This document shows, piece after piece, positions 18,057 to 25,502 of a DNA stretch of 64,000 nucleotides. Every line of letters starts with the position of its first letter. The first letter of the stretch is position 1. Made by a program: the position numbers and the translations under genes. The DNA comes from Achromobacter piechaudii NBRC 102461 (lineage in GTDB: Bacteria; Pseudomonadota; Gammaproteobacteria; Burkholderiales; Burkholderiaceae_B), in the NCBI RefSeq assembly GCF_001571245.1, contig NZ_BCTK01000006.1, forward strand, positions 744,001 to 808,000, in the 5' to 3' direction. Under the pieces are notes generated by a model. That model was not told the origin of the DNA. It was given only the letters and a program-made list of their open reading frames with translations, and ran no database searches.

Positions 18057-19022
18057 ATGAAGTCCCTGAAAAAACTGCTGCTGGCAGCAATGCTCGCGTC
18101 GTCGGCCACCGCCGGCGCCGCCGATATGGGCACGGGCCCGATCACGCTGATCTCGCCCTTTCCGCCCGGTGGCGGCACCGACACGCTGACCCGCATGATC
18201 GGCTCGGCCATCGCCCAGGACACGGGCTGGAACATCGTCGTGGAAAACAAGCCGGGCGCAGGCGGCAACCTGGCGCTGGACGCCACGGCGCGCGCCAAGC
18301 CGGACGGCCACACGCTGGTGATGGCGCAGACCGACAACATCGTGCTGAACCCGTGGCTCTACAACAAACTCAGCTACGACACCTTCAAGGACTTCAAGCC
18401 CGTGGGCCTGGTGGCCTCATCGCCCAGCGTGTTCGTGGTGGTGCCCGAGTCGCCCTACAAGACGCTGGACGACGTGGTGAAGGCGGCCAAGGCGCGTCCT
18501 GGCCAAGTGTCGTTGGGCATCCCCGGCATCGGCGGCAGCGGCGATCTGATCGGCCACTTGTGGCGCAAGGCGGCGGGCATGGAACTGATGCACGTGCCGT
18601 ATCGCGGCTGGTCGCAGGCGTTCCCGGATCTGGCCAGCGGCCGCATCGACCTCTACACCGGCTCGGTCGCCTCGTTGCTGCCGCAGATCCGGGGCGGCAA
18701 GGTGCGCGCGCTGGCGGTGGTCGCGGACACGCGTTCGCCGGCCTTGCCGGACGTGCCGACCTTTGCCGAAAGCGGTTTCAAGACCATCAACCAGACCATC
18801 TGGTGGGGGCTGATGGCGCCGGGCAAGACGCCGGACGACGTGATCGCCACGTTGAACAAGGCCTTGAACGCGTCGCAGGCCAAGCCGGACGTGGTGAAGA
18901 AGCTTGAAGACTCCGGCTACAGCGTCATGTCGGGCACGCCCGCCGACCTGGGCAAGCGCCATCGCGCCGACCACGACATCTTCGGCAAGGTCGTGCAGGA
19001 AGCCGGTATCCCCAAACAGTAA
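18057..19022 (+). CDS. Bug/TctC-family tripartite tricarboxylate transporter receptor
   Basis: 321 residues with a signal peptide (MKSLKKLLLAAMLASSATAGAA) and the full Bug fold: ITLISPFPPGGGTDTLTRMI, VVENKPGAGGNLALDATARAKPDGHTLVMA, then VPYRGWSQAFPDLASGRIDLYTG and LAVVADTRSPALPDVPTFAESGF. Bug receptors bind small carboxylates in the periplasm; hundreds occur per Alcaligenaceae genome, mostly without TctAB membrane partners beside them, as here. Strong AGAGAGGAAG ribosome site. The neighbours suggest that its ligand is the substrate handled by the dehydrogenase and RraA-family protein. Confidence 0.95.
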   Translation: MKSLKKLLLAAMLASSATAGAADMGTGPITLISPFPPGGGTDTLTRMIGSAIAQDTGWNIVVENKPGAGGNLALDATARAKPDGHTLVMAQTDNIVLNPWLYNKLSYDTFKDFKPVGLVASSPSVFVVVPESPYKTLDDVVKAAKARPGQVSLGIPGIGGSGDLIGHLWRKAAGMELMHVPYRGWSQAFPDLASGRIDLYTGSVASLLPQIRGGKVRALAVVADTRSPALPDVPTFAESGFKTINQTIWWGLMAPGKTPDDVIATLNKALNASQAKPDVVKKLEDSGYSVMSGTPADLGKRHRADHDIFGKVVQEAGIPKQ

Positions 19023-19052
19023 GCGCCCGGATCGAGCGCAACAGGAGCATCC

Positions 19053-19721
19053 ATGATCGGTTTTGACATCCACCCGCGCCGGCGCGCGGTCAGCAATGAA
19101 TTCGTCGAGAAATTCCGCCGCATTCCGGTGGCCAACATCAGCGACTGCATGTCGCGCATGACGGCTGGCGGCGCGCGACTGCGCCCCATGCACGACGGCA
19201 GCCTGCTTGCGGGCCCCGCGCTGACCGTGCGTACCCGCCCAGGTGACAACCTGCTGGTGCACAAGGCCCTGGAACTGGCTCAGCCGGGCGACGTGGTGGT
19301 GGTGGATGCGGGCGGTGACCTCACCAACGCGATCATCGGCGAAATCATGACCACCTATGCGCAGACGCGCGGGCTGGCCGGCATCGTCATCAACGGCGCC
19401 ATCCGCGATTGCGGCACGATCCGGCGCGGTTCGTTTCCGGTGTACGCGGCCGGCGTCACGCATCGCGGTCCCTACAAGGACGGTCCGGGTGAAATCAATG
19501 TGACGATTGCGCTGGACGGCATGACGATCGAACCGGGCGACCTGATCCTGGGCGATGAAGACGGCCTGTTGGCGCTGCCTTACGACCAGGTGCCCGCGCT
19601 GTTCGAGGCGGCCTCGGCCAAGCACGCGGTGGAAGAACAGATGCTGGCGCAGATCGCTGCCGGCACGCTGGACACCTCGTGGATCGATGCGCGCATGAAG
19701 GCGCAAGGCTGGAAGCCTTAA
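19053..19721 (+). CDS. RraA family protein, probable HMG/CHA-type aldolase
   Basis: 222 residues of the RraA/dimethylmenaquinone-methyltransferase-like fold. Diagnostic parts are VANISDCMSRMTAGGARLRP near the start, the acidic/phosphate site GEIMTTYAQTRGLAG and GAIRDCGTIR (R-D pair used for metal and pyruvate binding in the class II pyruvate aldolases). In catabolic operons these proteins are usually 4-hydroxy-4-methyl-2-oxoglutarate or 4-carboxy-4-hydroxy-2-oxoadipate aldolases, or oxaloacetate decarboxylases, rather than the RNase E inhibitor RraA. The operon context favours the aldolase role. Last gene of the operon; 30 bases after the Bug gene. Confidence 0.85.
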   Translation: MIGFDIHPRRRAVSNEFVEKFRRIPVANISDCMSRMTAGGARLRPMHDGSLLAGPALTVRTRPGDNLLVHKALELAQPGDVVVVDAGGDLTNAIIGEIMTTYAQTRGLAGIVINGAIRDCGTIRRGSFPVYAAGVTHRGPYKDGPGEINVTIALDGMTIEPGDLILGDEDGLLALPYDQVPALFEAASAKHAVEEQMLAQIAAGTLDTSWIDARMKAQGWKP

Positions 19722-19732
19722 GCGGGCGTTGA

Positions 19733-19760
19733 AAGGGGCGGGCGCATCGCCATGCCCCTT
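19733..19760 (+). terminator. Hairpin after the RraA-family gene
   Basis: AAGGGGC (19733-19739) pairs with GCCCCTT (19754-19760), extended inward by GGCG/CGCC around a three-base loop. There is no U-tract, so this is only a possible terminator for the catabolic operon. Confidence 0.4.
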
Positions 19761-19786
19761 GACCAACACATGATGCCGCGGCGATA

Positions 19787-20170
19787 TCAGCCGCGGCCGA
19801 TGCCCAGTGCGCGCAACAGCCGCGCTTTGAGCGCGCCGGCATAAGCCCAGGACAGCACCGCCAGCACCAGCATCGCCACGGTGAAGTAGGCGCGCGCGGC
19901 CAGAGGCACCGGGTTCAGCTGCGCAATCGTGCGCAGCGGTTCATAGTTCGTGAAGTCGCTGGCGGCCAGCGTGCTGAACAGCAAGGCCAGCAGCGGCCCC
20001 GTGAAATGCGGGCGTTCGCCGCGCGCCGGATCCGCGCCGCGCGATAACCATTGCGCGAGGCGGAACAGCTGCACCACCAGGGTCGCCAGGGGAATGGCGA
20101 CGGCCAGCAGCAGGACGAACAGGGCAACGAGAATCTGAGGCGAATACATGGAAGGCAGCAGTGCCGTCAC
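19787..20170 (-). CDS. Small inner-membrane protein, unknown function
   Basis: 127 residues with about four hydrophobic segments: LVALFVLLLAVAIPLATLVV, HFTGPLLALLFSTLAASDF, YFTVAMLVLAVLSWAYAGAL and a basic end (ARLLRALGIGRG). I do not recognise the family. The GTG start at 20170 overlaps the stop of the GntR gene (GTGA), suggesting translational coupling; an ATG at 20149 is an alternative. It therefore belongs to the GntR transcript. Confidence 0.6.
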   Translation of the reverse strand: MTALLPSMYSPQILVALFVLLLAVAIPLATLVVQLFRLAQWLSRGADPARGERPHFTGPLLALLFSTLAASDFTNYEPLRTIAQLNPVPLAARAYFTVAMLVLAVLSWAYAGALKARLLRALGIGRG

Positions 20171-20832
20171 GCCGTCTGTGCGTCGGCCGGCGGCTTGCGC
20201 TGGCTGCGAAACAGCAGGTGCGTGCTGGTCAGGTGAAAACGCATGGCGAGGTCCGCGCAGGCGGGATCCCGTGCGCGCAGAGCGGCGATGATCTGGCGGT
20301 GGTGATCCACGCTGCGCAGCATGTCGTCACGCGTGTAGAAATAGAACGAGCCGATGATGATCGGCATGTCCAGCAGGTTTTCCACCATCGTGCGCACGCG
20401 CGCCGATTGCGCTGCGTCCAGCAGCGCGTGGTGAAAAAGGTTATTGCAGTGCTGCACCCGCGCCACCTTGTCGTCGTCGTCGGACAGGACTGCCTCCAGC
20501 ATGCGCTGGTTGATCTGTTCCAGGTGGTCGATCTGTTCGGGTGTGGCGCGCTCTGCGGCGCTGCGCGCGGCATACGGTTCCAGCAGCAGGCGCAGGTCGA
20601 ACGCTTCGTTGATGTCGCGATCGACCCAGCCCAGCACCTCGGCCCCGCGCCGGCCTTCGCGCTTGACCAGGCCATCGGCCACCAACCGTTCAATGGCGCT
20701 GCGAACCGGCGTGCGGCTCACGGAAAGCTCGGCCGCGATGTGCTCTTCGCGCAGCCGTTCGCCGGGCAGGAACACGCCGGACATCAGGCGTCGGCGAAGT
20801 TCCGCATAGACAAGATCGCGGGCGCTGGTCAT
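20167..20832 (-). CDS. GntR family regulator, FCD (FadR) subfamily
   Basis: 221 residues. The N-terminal winged helix is typical (RDLVYAELRRRLMSGVFLPGERLREEHIAAELSVSRTPVRSAIERLVADGLV), and the C-terminal FCD domain carries the all-helical ligand pocket with metal-binding candidates in NNLFHHALLDAA and the final DHHRQIIAALRARD. FCD regulators usually sense organic acids. It lies convergent to, and 0.4 kb beyond, the dehydrogenase/Bug/RraA operon and probably represses it (inference from context). Confidence 0.9.
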   Translation of the reverse strand: MTSARDLVYAELRRRLMSGVFLPGERLREEHIAAELSVSRTPVRSAIERLVADGLVKREGRRGAEVLGWVDRDINEAFDLRLLLEPYAARSAAERATPEQIDHLEQINQRMLEAVLSDDDDKVARVQHCNNLFHHALLDAAQSARVRTMVENLLDMPIIIGSFYFYTRDDMLRSVDHHRQIIAALRARDPACADLAMRFHLTSTHLLFRSQRKPPADAQTA

Positions 20833-20996
20833 GGTGGCAAAAGGGGAATCCGTGGGGGCGCGAAGAGTTCCAGACTATACCCGAAGGCGCTGAGATGAAA
20901 GCGTGCATTTCCGAGGCGGCGCGGCGTGTTGTGGCGCGCCTTCTGCGACGCAATAAACCCGTCCCGGTTTGATGGTGGACGCGCGATGGTCCGCCT

Positions 20997-22355
20997 TCAA
21001 ACGCGCTCTGGGAATGCAATCGTCAAGCCCACGCCGCGTCCCGCCGGCCCCCACCCGGGTCCCCATTCGATACTCGCGCCGTGCGCAGTGGCGATCTGCG
21101 CCACCAGCGACAAACCGATGCCGCTGCCATGTTCTTCGGTGCCGGGTGGCCGGTAGAAGCGGTCGAACACGCGTTCGCGTTCGGCCGGCTCGATACCCGG
21201 CCCGTCGTCCGTCACGCTCAGGTACGCGCCGCGCGCTTGCAACGGACCACAGCCGATCCGCACACAACCGCCTGATGGCGTGTAGCGCAACGCGTTGTCC
21301 AGCAGGTTGCGCAGCAGCACGCCCAGGGCGTCGACGTTGCCGGGCACCGAGACAGGCTCGGTATCCAGCACGATGCGCTGCTGCTTGCCGTTGGCCAGCA
21401 CTTCGCTGTCGCGCGCGATCATTTGCGCCAGGCGCGCAAGCGGCACGGGTTCGATGGCGCTTTCATCCTGGGCCTGCATGCGAGCCTGTTCCAGCAACTG
21501 CTCGGCCAGCCGCGAGGTGCGCATGGCGACGTGGCGCAATTGCTCCACCGCCTGGCCGCGCGCCGCCTCGCTCTCGCCGCGCTGCGCCAATTCGGCATAC
21601 GCACCGAGCGCGGCAAGCGGCGTGCGCAGTTCGTGCGCCGCGTCTGCGACGAAGCGCCGCTCGCGGTCCAGCGACGCCGACAAGCGTTGCAGCAGATCAT
21701 TGATCGAGCCGACGAAGGGGCGCAGTTCGCCGGGCATGCCGCGCGTGGGCACGGGCGTGAAATCCATGCCGGTGCGGTGCAGGATGGCTTGGCGCGCGCG
21801 ATCGACGGGGCGAAACGCGCGCCGTATCACCAGCCACGTCAACGCCGTCAGGATCAGGAACAGCACGCTCAGGAACCACAGGCTGCTCCACATGCGCGCG
21901 GCGGTCTCCTGCCGCAGTTCCTTGACCGACTTGGCGAATTGCACCTGCACGCGGCCGTCCGCGTCCGACACCGCATAGGCGCGCCACGGCTCGCCGCGCA
22001 AGGTGATGTCCTGATAACCGTCTTGGAAATGCGGCACCAGCGGCTGCGCGGGCGCCCATGGCGATTGCAGGATCAGCCGCTTGTCGGCCAGCGACCAGAC
22101 CTGGAAGTTGGCGGATTCGCCGTCCAGGGTTGCGGGCGCGGGCAATTCGAAGCGGTCTTCGCGCGACGGCTCGGCTTGCAGCAGGCTGGTGGGCAGCGAC
22201 ACCAGCGCCTTTTGCGCGCCATAGCGCAGGCCCTGGTCGGCCATGCCGGTTTCGGCGCGCGTCTGCTGCACGTAGATCATCGAGAACACGATCAGCCACG
22301 TCGCTAGCATCGCCAGCAGCAGGGTGGTCGCCACCCGCCGGCGCAGCGTCATCAT
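20997..22355 (-). CDS. Sensor histidine kinase, QseC/PmrB-like
   Basis: 452 residues. A membrane helix at residues 8-30 (VATTLLLAMLATWLIVFSMI), a periplasmic sensor of about 140 residues, a second helix (SLWFLSVLFLILTALTWLVI), HAMP-like linker, then the HisKA box with the phospho-acceptor in ADAAHELRTPLAALGAYAEL and the ATPase boxes NLLDNALRYTPSGG, DDGPGIEP and GSGIGLSLV. The ATG at 22355 overlaps the response regulator stop (ATGA), so the pair is coupled. The likely signal is unknown; relatives respond to cations, antimicrobial peptides or catechol-like signals. Confidence 0.92.
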   Translation of the reverse strand: MMTLRRRVATTLLLAMLATWLIVFSMIYVQQTRAETGMADQGLRYGAQKALVSLPTSLLQAEPSREDRFELPAPATLDGESANFQVWSLADKRLILQSPWAPAQPLVPHFQDGYQDITLRGEPWRAYAVSDADGRVQVQFAKSVKELRQETAARMWSSLWFLSVLFLILTALTWLVIRRAFRPVDRARQAILHRTGMDFTPVPTRGMPGELRPFVGSINDLLQRLSASLDRERRFVADAAHELRTPLAALGAYAELAQRGESEAARGQAVEQLRHVAMRTSRLAEQLLEQARMQAQDESAIEPVPLARLAQMIARDSEVLANGKQQRIVLDTEPVSVPGNVDALGVLLRNLLDNALRYTPSGGCVRIGCGPLQARGAYLSVTDDGPGIEPAERERVFDRFYRPPGTEEHGSGIGLSLVAQIATAHGASIEWGPGWGPAGRGVGLTIAFPERV

Positions 22356-23020
22356 GGCGCGGTGTCCGCCACGATGCGGTAGCCCAGGCCATGCTGCGTT
22401 TCGATCAGCCCGTCGCCCAGCTTGCGCCGCAATTGATGGATGTACACCGCCACCGTATTGCTCTCGATCGTGCCGCTGCTGCCGTACACGGCAACCTCCA
22501 GCTGATCGCGGCTGACCGTGTGGCCCATGCGCTGCATCAGCGCCAGCAGCGTGTGATATTCGTGTGCGCTGAGGCTGACTTCCCGACCGTCCTGCCTGAC
22601 CAGCCGGCTTGCCGGTTCCAGCACCACATCGCGGCAACGCAGCGCCGACACCACGCTGTTGCTGCTGCGTCGAAGCACCGCGCGCAGGCGGGCCAGCAAC
22701 TCATCCAGCTGGAACGGCTTGACCAGGTAGTCGTCGGCGCCGGCGTCCAGCCCCTGGATGCGTTCGCTCAGGCGGTCGCGCGCGGTGATGATCAAGACCG
22801 GCGTCGTGTCGAAGCGGCCCCGCAGCGCCTTCAAGAGCGTCAGGCCGCTGCCCTCGGGCAGTCCCAGGTCCAGCAGCACGGCGTGAAAGCCGTGGTCCAC
22901 CAACGCCAGCTGTGCGTCGGACAGCGCGCGTACCCAGTGGACGGTCGCGCCGTCATTGCTCAGGCCGGCGCGCAAGGCGTCGCCCAGCATGGGGTCATCT
23001 TCGACAAGCAGGATACGCAA
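22352..23020 (-). CDS. OmpR family response regulator, QseB/PmrA-like
   Basis: 222 residues. The receiver has the acidic pair in LLVEDD and the phospho-acceptor Asp in VLLDLGLPEGSG; the C-terminal winged helix is of the PhoB/OmpR type (LSAHEYHTLLALMQRMGHTVSRDQLEVAVYG, then VAVYIHQLRRKLG). The start is TTG 23020 with GGAGG six bases upstream. First gene of a two-gene operon with the kinase; divergent from the MipA/OmpV gene, with a candidate binding box 40 bases upstream of its own start. Confidence 0.92.
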   Translation of the reverse strand: MRILLVEDDPMLGDALRAGLSNDGATVHWVRALSDAQLALVDHGFHAVLLDLGLPEGSGLTLLKALRGRFDTTPVLIITARDRLSERIQGLDAGADDYLVKPFQLDELLARLRAVLRRSSNSVVSALRCRDVVLEPASRLVRQDGREVSLSAHEYHTLLALMQRMGHTVSRDQLEVAVYGSSGTIESNTVAVYIHQLRRKLGDGLIETQHGLGYRIVADTAP

Positions 23021-23059
23021 TCGCCCTCCCAGGGGGCCACCGGCGCGGCGCGGCGGGGT

Positions 23060-23076
23060 CTTAAAGAATTATTAAA
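23060..23076. promoter_or_regulatory. PmrA/QseB-type tandem half-site box
   Basis: CTTAAA-N5-ATTAAA: two direct half-sites with an 11-base period, matching the PmrA/QseB box pattern (YTTAAK-N5-YTTAAK) except for A at the half-site edges. It is an AT-rich island in GC-rich sequence in the divergent region between the two-component operon and the MipA/OmpV gene, so it could serve both. Confidence 0.55.
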
Positions 23077-23152
23077 AGTTGCAGCAGACAATGCGTGCCG
23101 ATTCCGGGGGCGGACGCCCACGGCCAACGACACGAATGAAAAGGAAGCCCTG

Positions 23153-23917
23153 ATGCGGATGGGAATGATAGCAAGCGGCCTGGCGGGGTTCGCGGTGCTG
23201 GGCGCGGCCGGCGCCGTGCAGGCGCAGGGGGCGAACAGCATAGGATTGGGGGTCGGAGCCATTCCGGTCTATGAAGGGTCCAGCCAGTACCGCGCCTTGC
23301 CGGTGCCGCTGATCAACTACCACGCCGGCAACTTCTTCATCACGCCGCGCATGGGCTTGCCCGCGATGGGCCTGAAGACTTCGCTGGCTACTGATCTGGA
23401 TGCAGGCGTGTTTCTCGGGCTGGGCCTGGGCCGCGACGCGGACGACGCGGACCGCACCAAGGGGCTGGACGACATCGATTTCCACGCGGCCTATGGCGCG
23501 TATGTGGAATGGCGGCCGGGCCGCTATTCGCTGGGGGCCGGCTACAAGCAGGCGGCGCGCAGCGGCTATGGCGGCACGCTGCAACTGCGCGCCTCGTATG
23601 CGGCGATCATGACCGAGCAGCACGTGGTGCAGGTCGGCGTCAGCACGGAATGGGCCAACCACGACGCCATGCAGACCTGGTTCGGCGTGACGTCCTCGCA
23701 AGCCGCGCGCAGCCGCGAGGGCCTGTCGACGTATTCGCCGTCGTCTGGCTTCAAGTCGGCGGCGCTCTACACCACCTGGATCTACCGCATCGATCCCAGC
23801 TGGAGCACGGTATCCACCGTGGGCGTCTCGACCCTGCTGGGCGATGCGCGCGACAGTCCGCTGACCGAGCGCAAGAGCAATATGTTCGGATCCGTGGGCG
23901 TGATGTACCGCTTTTAA
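23153..23917 (+). CDS. MipA/OmpV family outer-membrane protein
   Basis: 254 residues. Signal peptide (to about VQAQG), then the MipA/OmpV beta-barrel: GVGAIPVYEGSSQYRALPVP, the NFFITPRMGLPA segment, aromatic-terminated strands and the C-terminal MFGSVGVMYRF ending in Phe as expected for BAM-assembled barrels. Family members scaffold peptidoglycan enzymes (MipA) or act as small porins. The start has AAGGAAG upstream. It is divergent from the QseBC/PmrAB-like operon, and relatives of this gene are frequent targets of such regulators. Confidence 0.9.
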   Translation: MRMGMIASGLAGFAVLGAAGAVQAQGANSIGLGVGAIPVYEGSSQYRALPVPLINYHAGNFFITPRMGLPAMGLKTSLATDLDAGVFLGLGLGRDADDADRTKGLDDIDFHAAYGAYVEWRPGRYSLGAGYKQAARSGYGGTLQLRASYAAIMTEQHVVQVGVSTEWANHDAMQTWFGVTSSQAARSREGLSTYSPSSGFKSAALYTTWIYRIDPSWSTVSTVGVSTLLGDARDSPLTERKSNMFGSVGVMYRF

Positions 23918-24023
23918 GAGGCGGGGACGGCGGGCCCGGCGCAGCGTGATTTTGTTCAAGAAATCGCACCGGACGCCGGATACAATTTCAGCGCGAATTC
24001 CTTCGTCTTCCTGAGACCGCGCC

Positions 24024-25067
24024 ATGCCCGCCTTCCCGCCCGACCTTCCGCCCGAACCCCAATCCGTCCACAGCCCGACTACGCGGCACGCGATCTTCAT
24101 CGTCGCCACGATCAATCCGGGCGAAGACGCCGCCGCAACCGTGCGGGCCTGGTGCGAGGTTGTGGCCGCGCGCGTGCGCACGGTCAATACCCGTTCACCG
24201 GACGAAAACCTCTCCTGTGTCTGCGCGTTCGGCTCGCAAGCCTGGGACGCGGTGTTCGGCCTGCCGCGCCCGGCCAACCTGCATCCATTTCGGGTGTTTG
24301 GCGAAGGCGCGCGAGAGGCGGTATCCACGCCCGGCGACATCCTGCTGCACATCCGCGCCGACGCCATGGACCTTTGCTTTGAAGTCGCCACGCTATTGAT
24401 GAACGACCTGGGCGACGCCGTGACGGTCGTGGACGAAGTGCACGGCTTCCGCTATTTCGACCGCCGCGCCATCATCGGCTTCGTGGACGGCACCGAAAAC
24501 CCCGAAGGACGCGAAGCAGTGAACTTCACGGTGATCGGCGACGAAGACGCCGAGTTTGCCGGTGGCAGCTATGTGCTGGTGCAGAAGTATTTGCATGACA
24601 TGGCGGCCTGGAACGCGCTGTCCGTGGAAAGCCAGGAAGGCGTCATCGGCCGCCACAAGCTGTCCAACGTGGAACTGGATGACGACATCAAGCCGGCATC
24701 CTCGCATAGCGCGCTGACCACGCTGGAAGAGGACGGCAAAGAAATCAAGATCCTGCGCGACAACATGCCGTTCGGCCGGGCGGGCATGGGCGAATTCGGC
24801 ACCTACTTCATCGGCTACGCGCGTTCGCCCGCGCCTATCGAACAGATGCTGGAGAACATGTTCGTCGGCCGTCCGGTGGGCAATTACGATCGCCTGCTTG
24901 ACTACAGCCGCGCCGTGACCGGCAGCCTGTTCTTCGTACCATCGGCCGACCTGCTGGAGGAATTGGCCTCGCGCCCAGCGGTTGCCGCGGTCGCCCAGGA
25001 TAGTGGCGCGCCGCTTGCTGCCGCTGCTGGCGACCCGTTATCGGCGAGCGCGCCCGTTCAGTCATAA
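24024..25067 (+). CDS. Dyp-type peroxidase, YfeX-like
   Basis: 347 residues. The Dyp signature GFVDGTENPEG (G-x-x-D-G, catalytic Asp), a candidate proximal heme His in KPASSHSALTTL and the catalytic Arg region LRDNMPFGRAGMGEFGTYFIGYAR all align with the Escherichia coli YfeX group (about 300 residues). The C-terminus carries an extra Ala-rich tail of roughly 30 residues. No signal peptide, so cytoplasmic. These haem enzymes use peroxide to oxidise dyes and porphyrinogens; the physiological substrate is uncertain. Monocistronic; a TACAAT about 40 bases upstream may be its -10. Confidence 0.92.
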   Translation: MPAFPPDLPPEPQSVHSPTTRHAIFIVATINPGEDAAATVRAWCEVVAARVRTVNTRSPDENLSCVCAFGSQAWDAVFGLPRPANLHPFRVFGEGAREAVSTPGDILLHIRADAMDLCFEVATLLMNDLGDAVTVVDEVHGFRYFDRRAIIGFVDGTENPEGREAVNFTVIGDEDAEFAGGSYVLVQKYLHDMAAWNALSVESQEGVIGRHKLSNVELDDDIKPASSHSALTTLEEDGKEIKILRDNMPFGRAGMGEFGTYFIGYARSPAPIEQMLENMFVGRPVGNYDRLLDYSRAVTGSLFFVPSADLLEELASRPAVAAVAQDSGAPLAAAAGDPLSASAPVQS

Positions 25068-25076
25068 AGGGCTTAT

Positions 25077-25123
25077 GGGCAAGCACCCGCCCGGCCATGA
25101 AGCGCGTGGGCGGGCTTGCGCCC
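25077..25123. terminator. Imperfect hairpin between peroxidase and peptide gene
   Basis: CCCGCCC (25086-25092) pairs with GGGCGGG (25108-25114), extended by CAAG/CTTG and GGG/CCC with two small bulges. No U-tract follows. It may end the peroxidase transcript or be a REP-like element. Confidence 0.35.
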
Positions 25124-25304
25124 CTACGACTAAAGACCGATGCGCGCGCATCGGCCTGCTGCTACTTTTCGGCCCAAGCAGATCGGCATTTATCGGCCAC
25201 GATGTTTGCCGCTTGCATCGTCACGCGGCAAGCTTCGCGTGCCTGCCCGCTGCCCAACCGATGCCGGTGCGGTTTTCTTCGCCGGCAAGCAGCAGGAGAA
25301 CCAT

Positions 25305-25502
25305 ATGAAGACCAGCAAGCAGCCGGCTACCGCCGGCCAGTCACGCGACGATGGGATCCAGGCGTTGACGCAGCAGGAAATCCAGCTCGTCAGCGGCGGG
25401 GCGGGCCCGAATCGATTCATGGGAGGCGCGCCGCAGGCACGTAATCTCAGCGCTGTCAGTTCCCAGGCGCGTCCCGCGGGCAAGACCTTGTACACCAGCT
25501 GA
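25305..25502 (+). CDS. Double-glycine leader peptide, putative microcin-like or signal peptide precursor
   Basis: 65 residues. The leader ends LTQQEIQLVSGG at residues 21-32, an exact match to the double-glycine export consensus (L-12, T-11, E-8, I-7, V-4, G-2, G-1), the processing site for C39-peptidase ABC exporters. Predicted mature peptide: 33 residues starting AGPNRFMGGAPQARN and ending AGKTLYTS; no Cys, net positive (three Arg, one Lys), one Tyr near the end. AGGAGA lies six bases before ATG 25305. The stop overlaps the start of the fusion-protein gene (TGATG), coupling the peptide to its exporter. I do not recognise the core in any bacteriocin family; no immunity or modifying enzyme gene is adjacent, so a self-immune toxin, signal or surface ligand are all open. 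Confidence 0.75.
   Translation: MKTSKQPATAGQSRDDGIQALTQQEIQLVSGGAGPNRFMGGAPQARNLSAVSSQARPAGKTLYTS

Noticed and set aside
25305..25502. RaxX-type sulfated signal peptide
   Set aside because: The export gene set is comparable, but the core lacks the RaxX tyrosine context and no sulfotransferase gene is present in the window.
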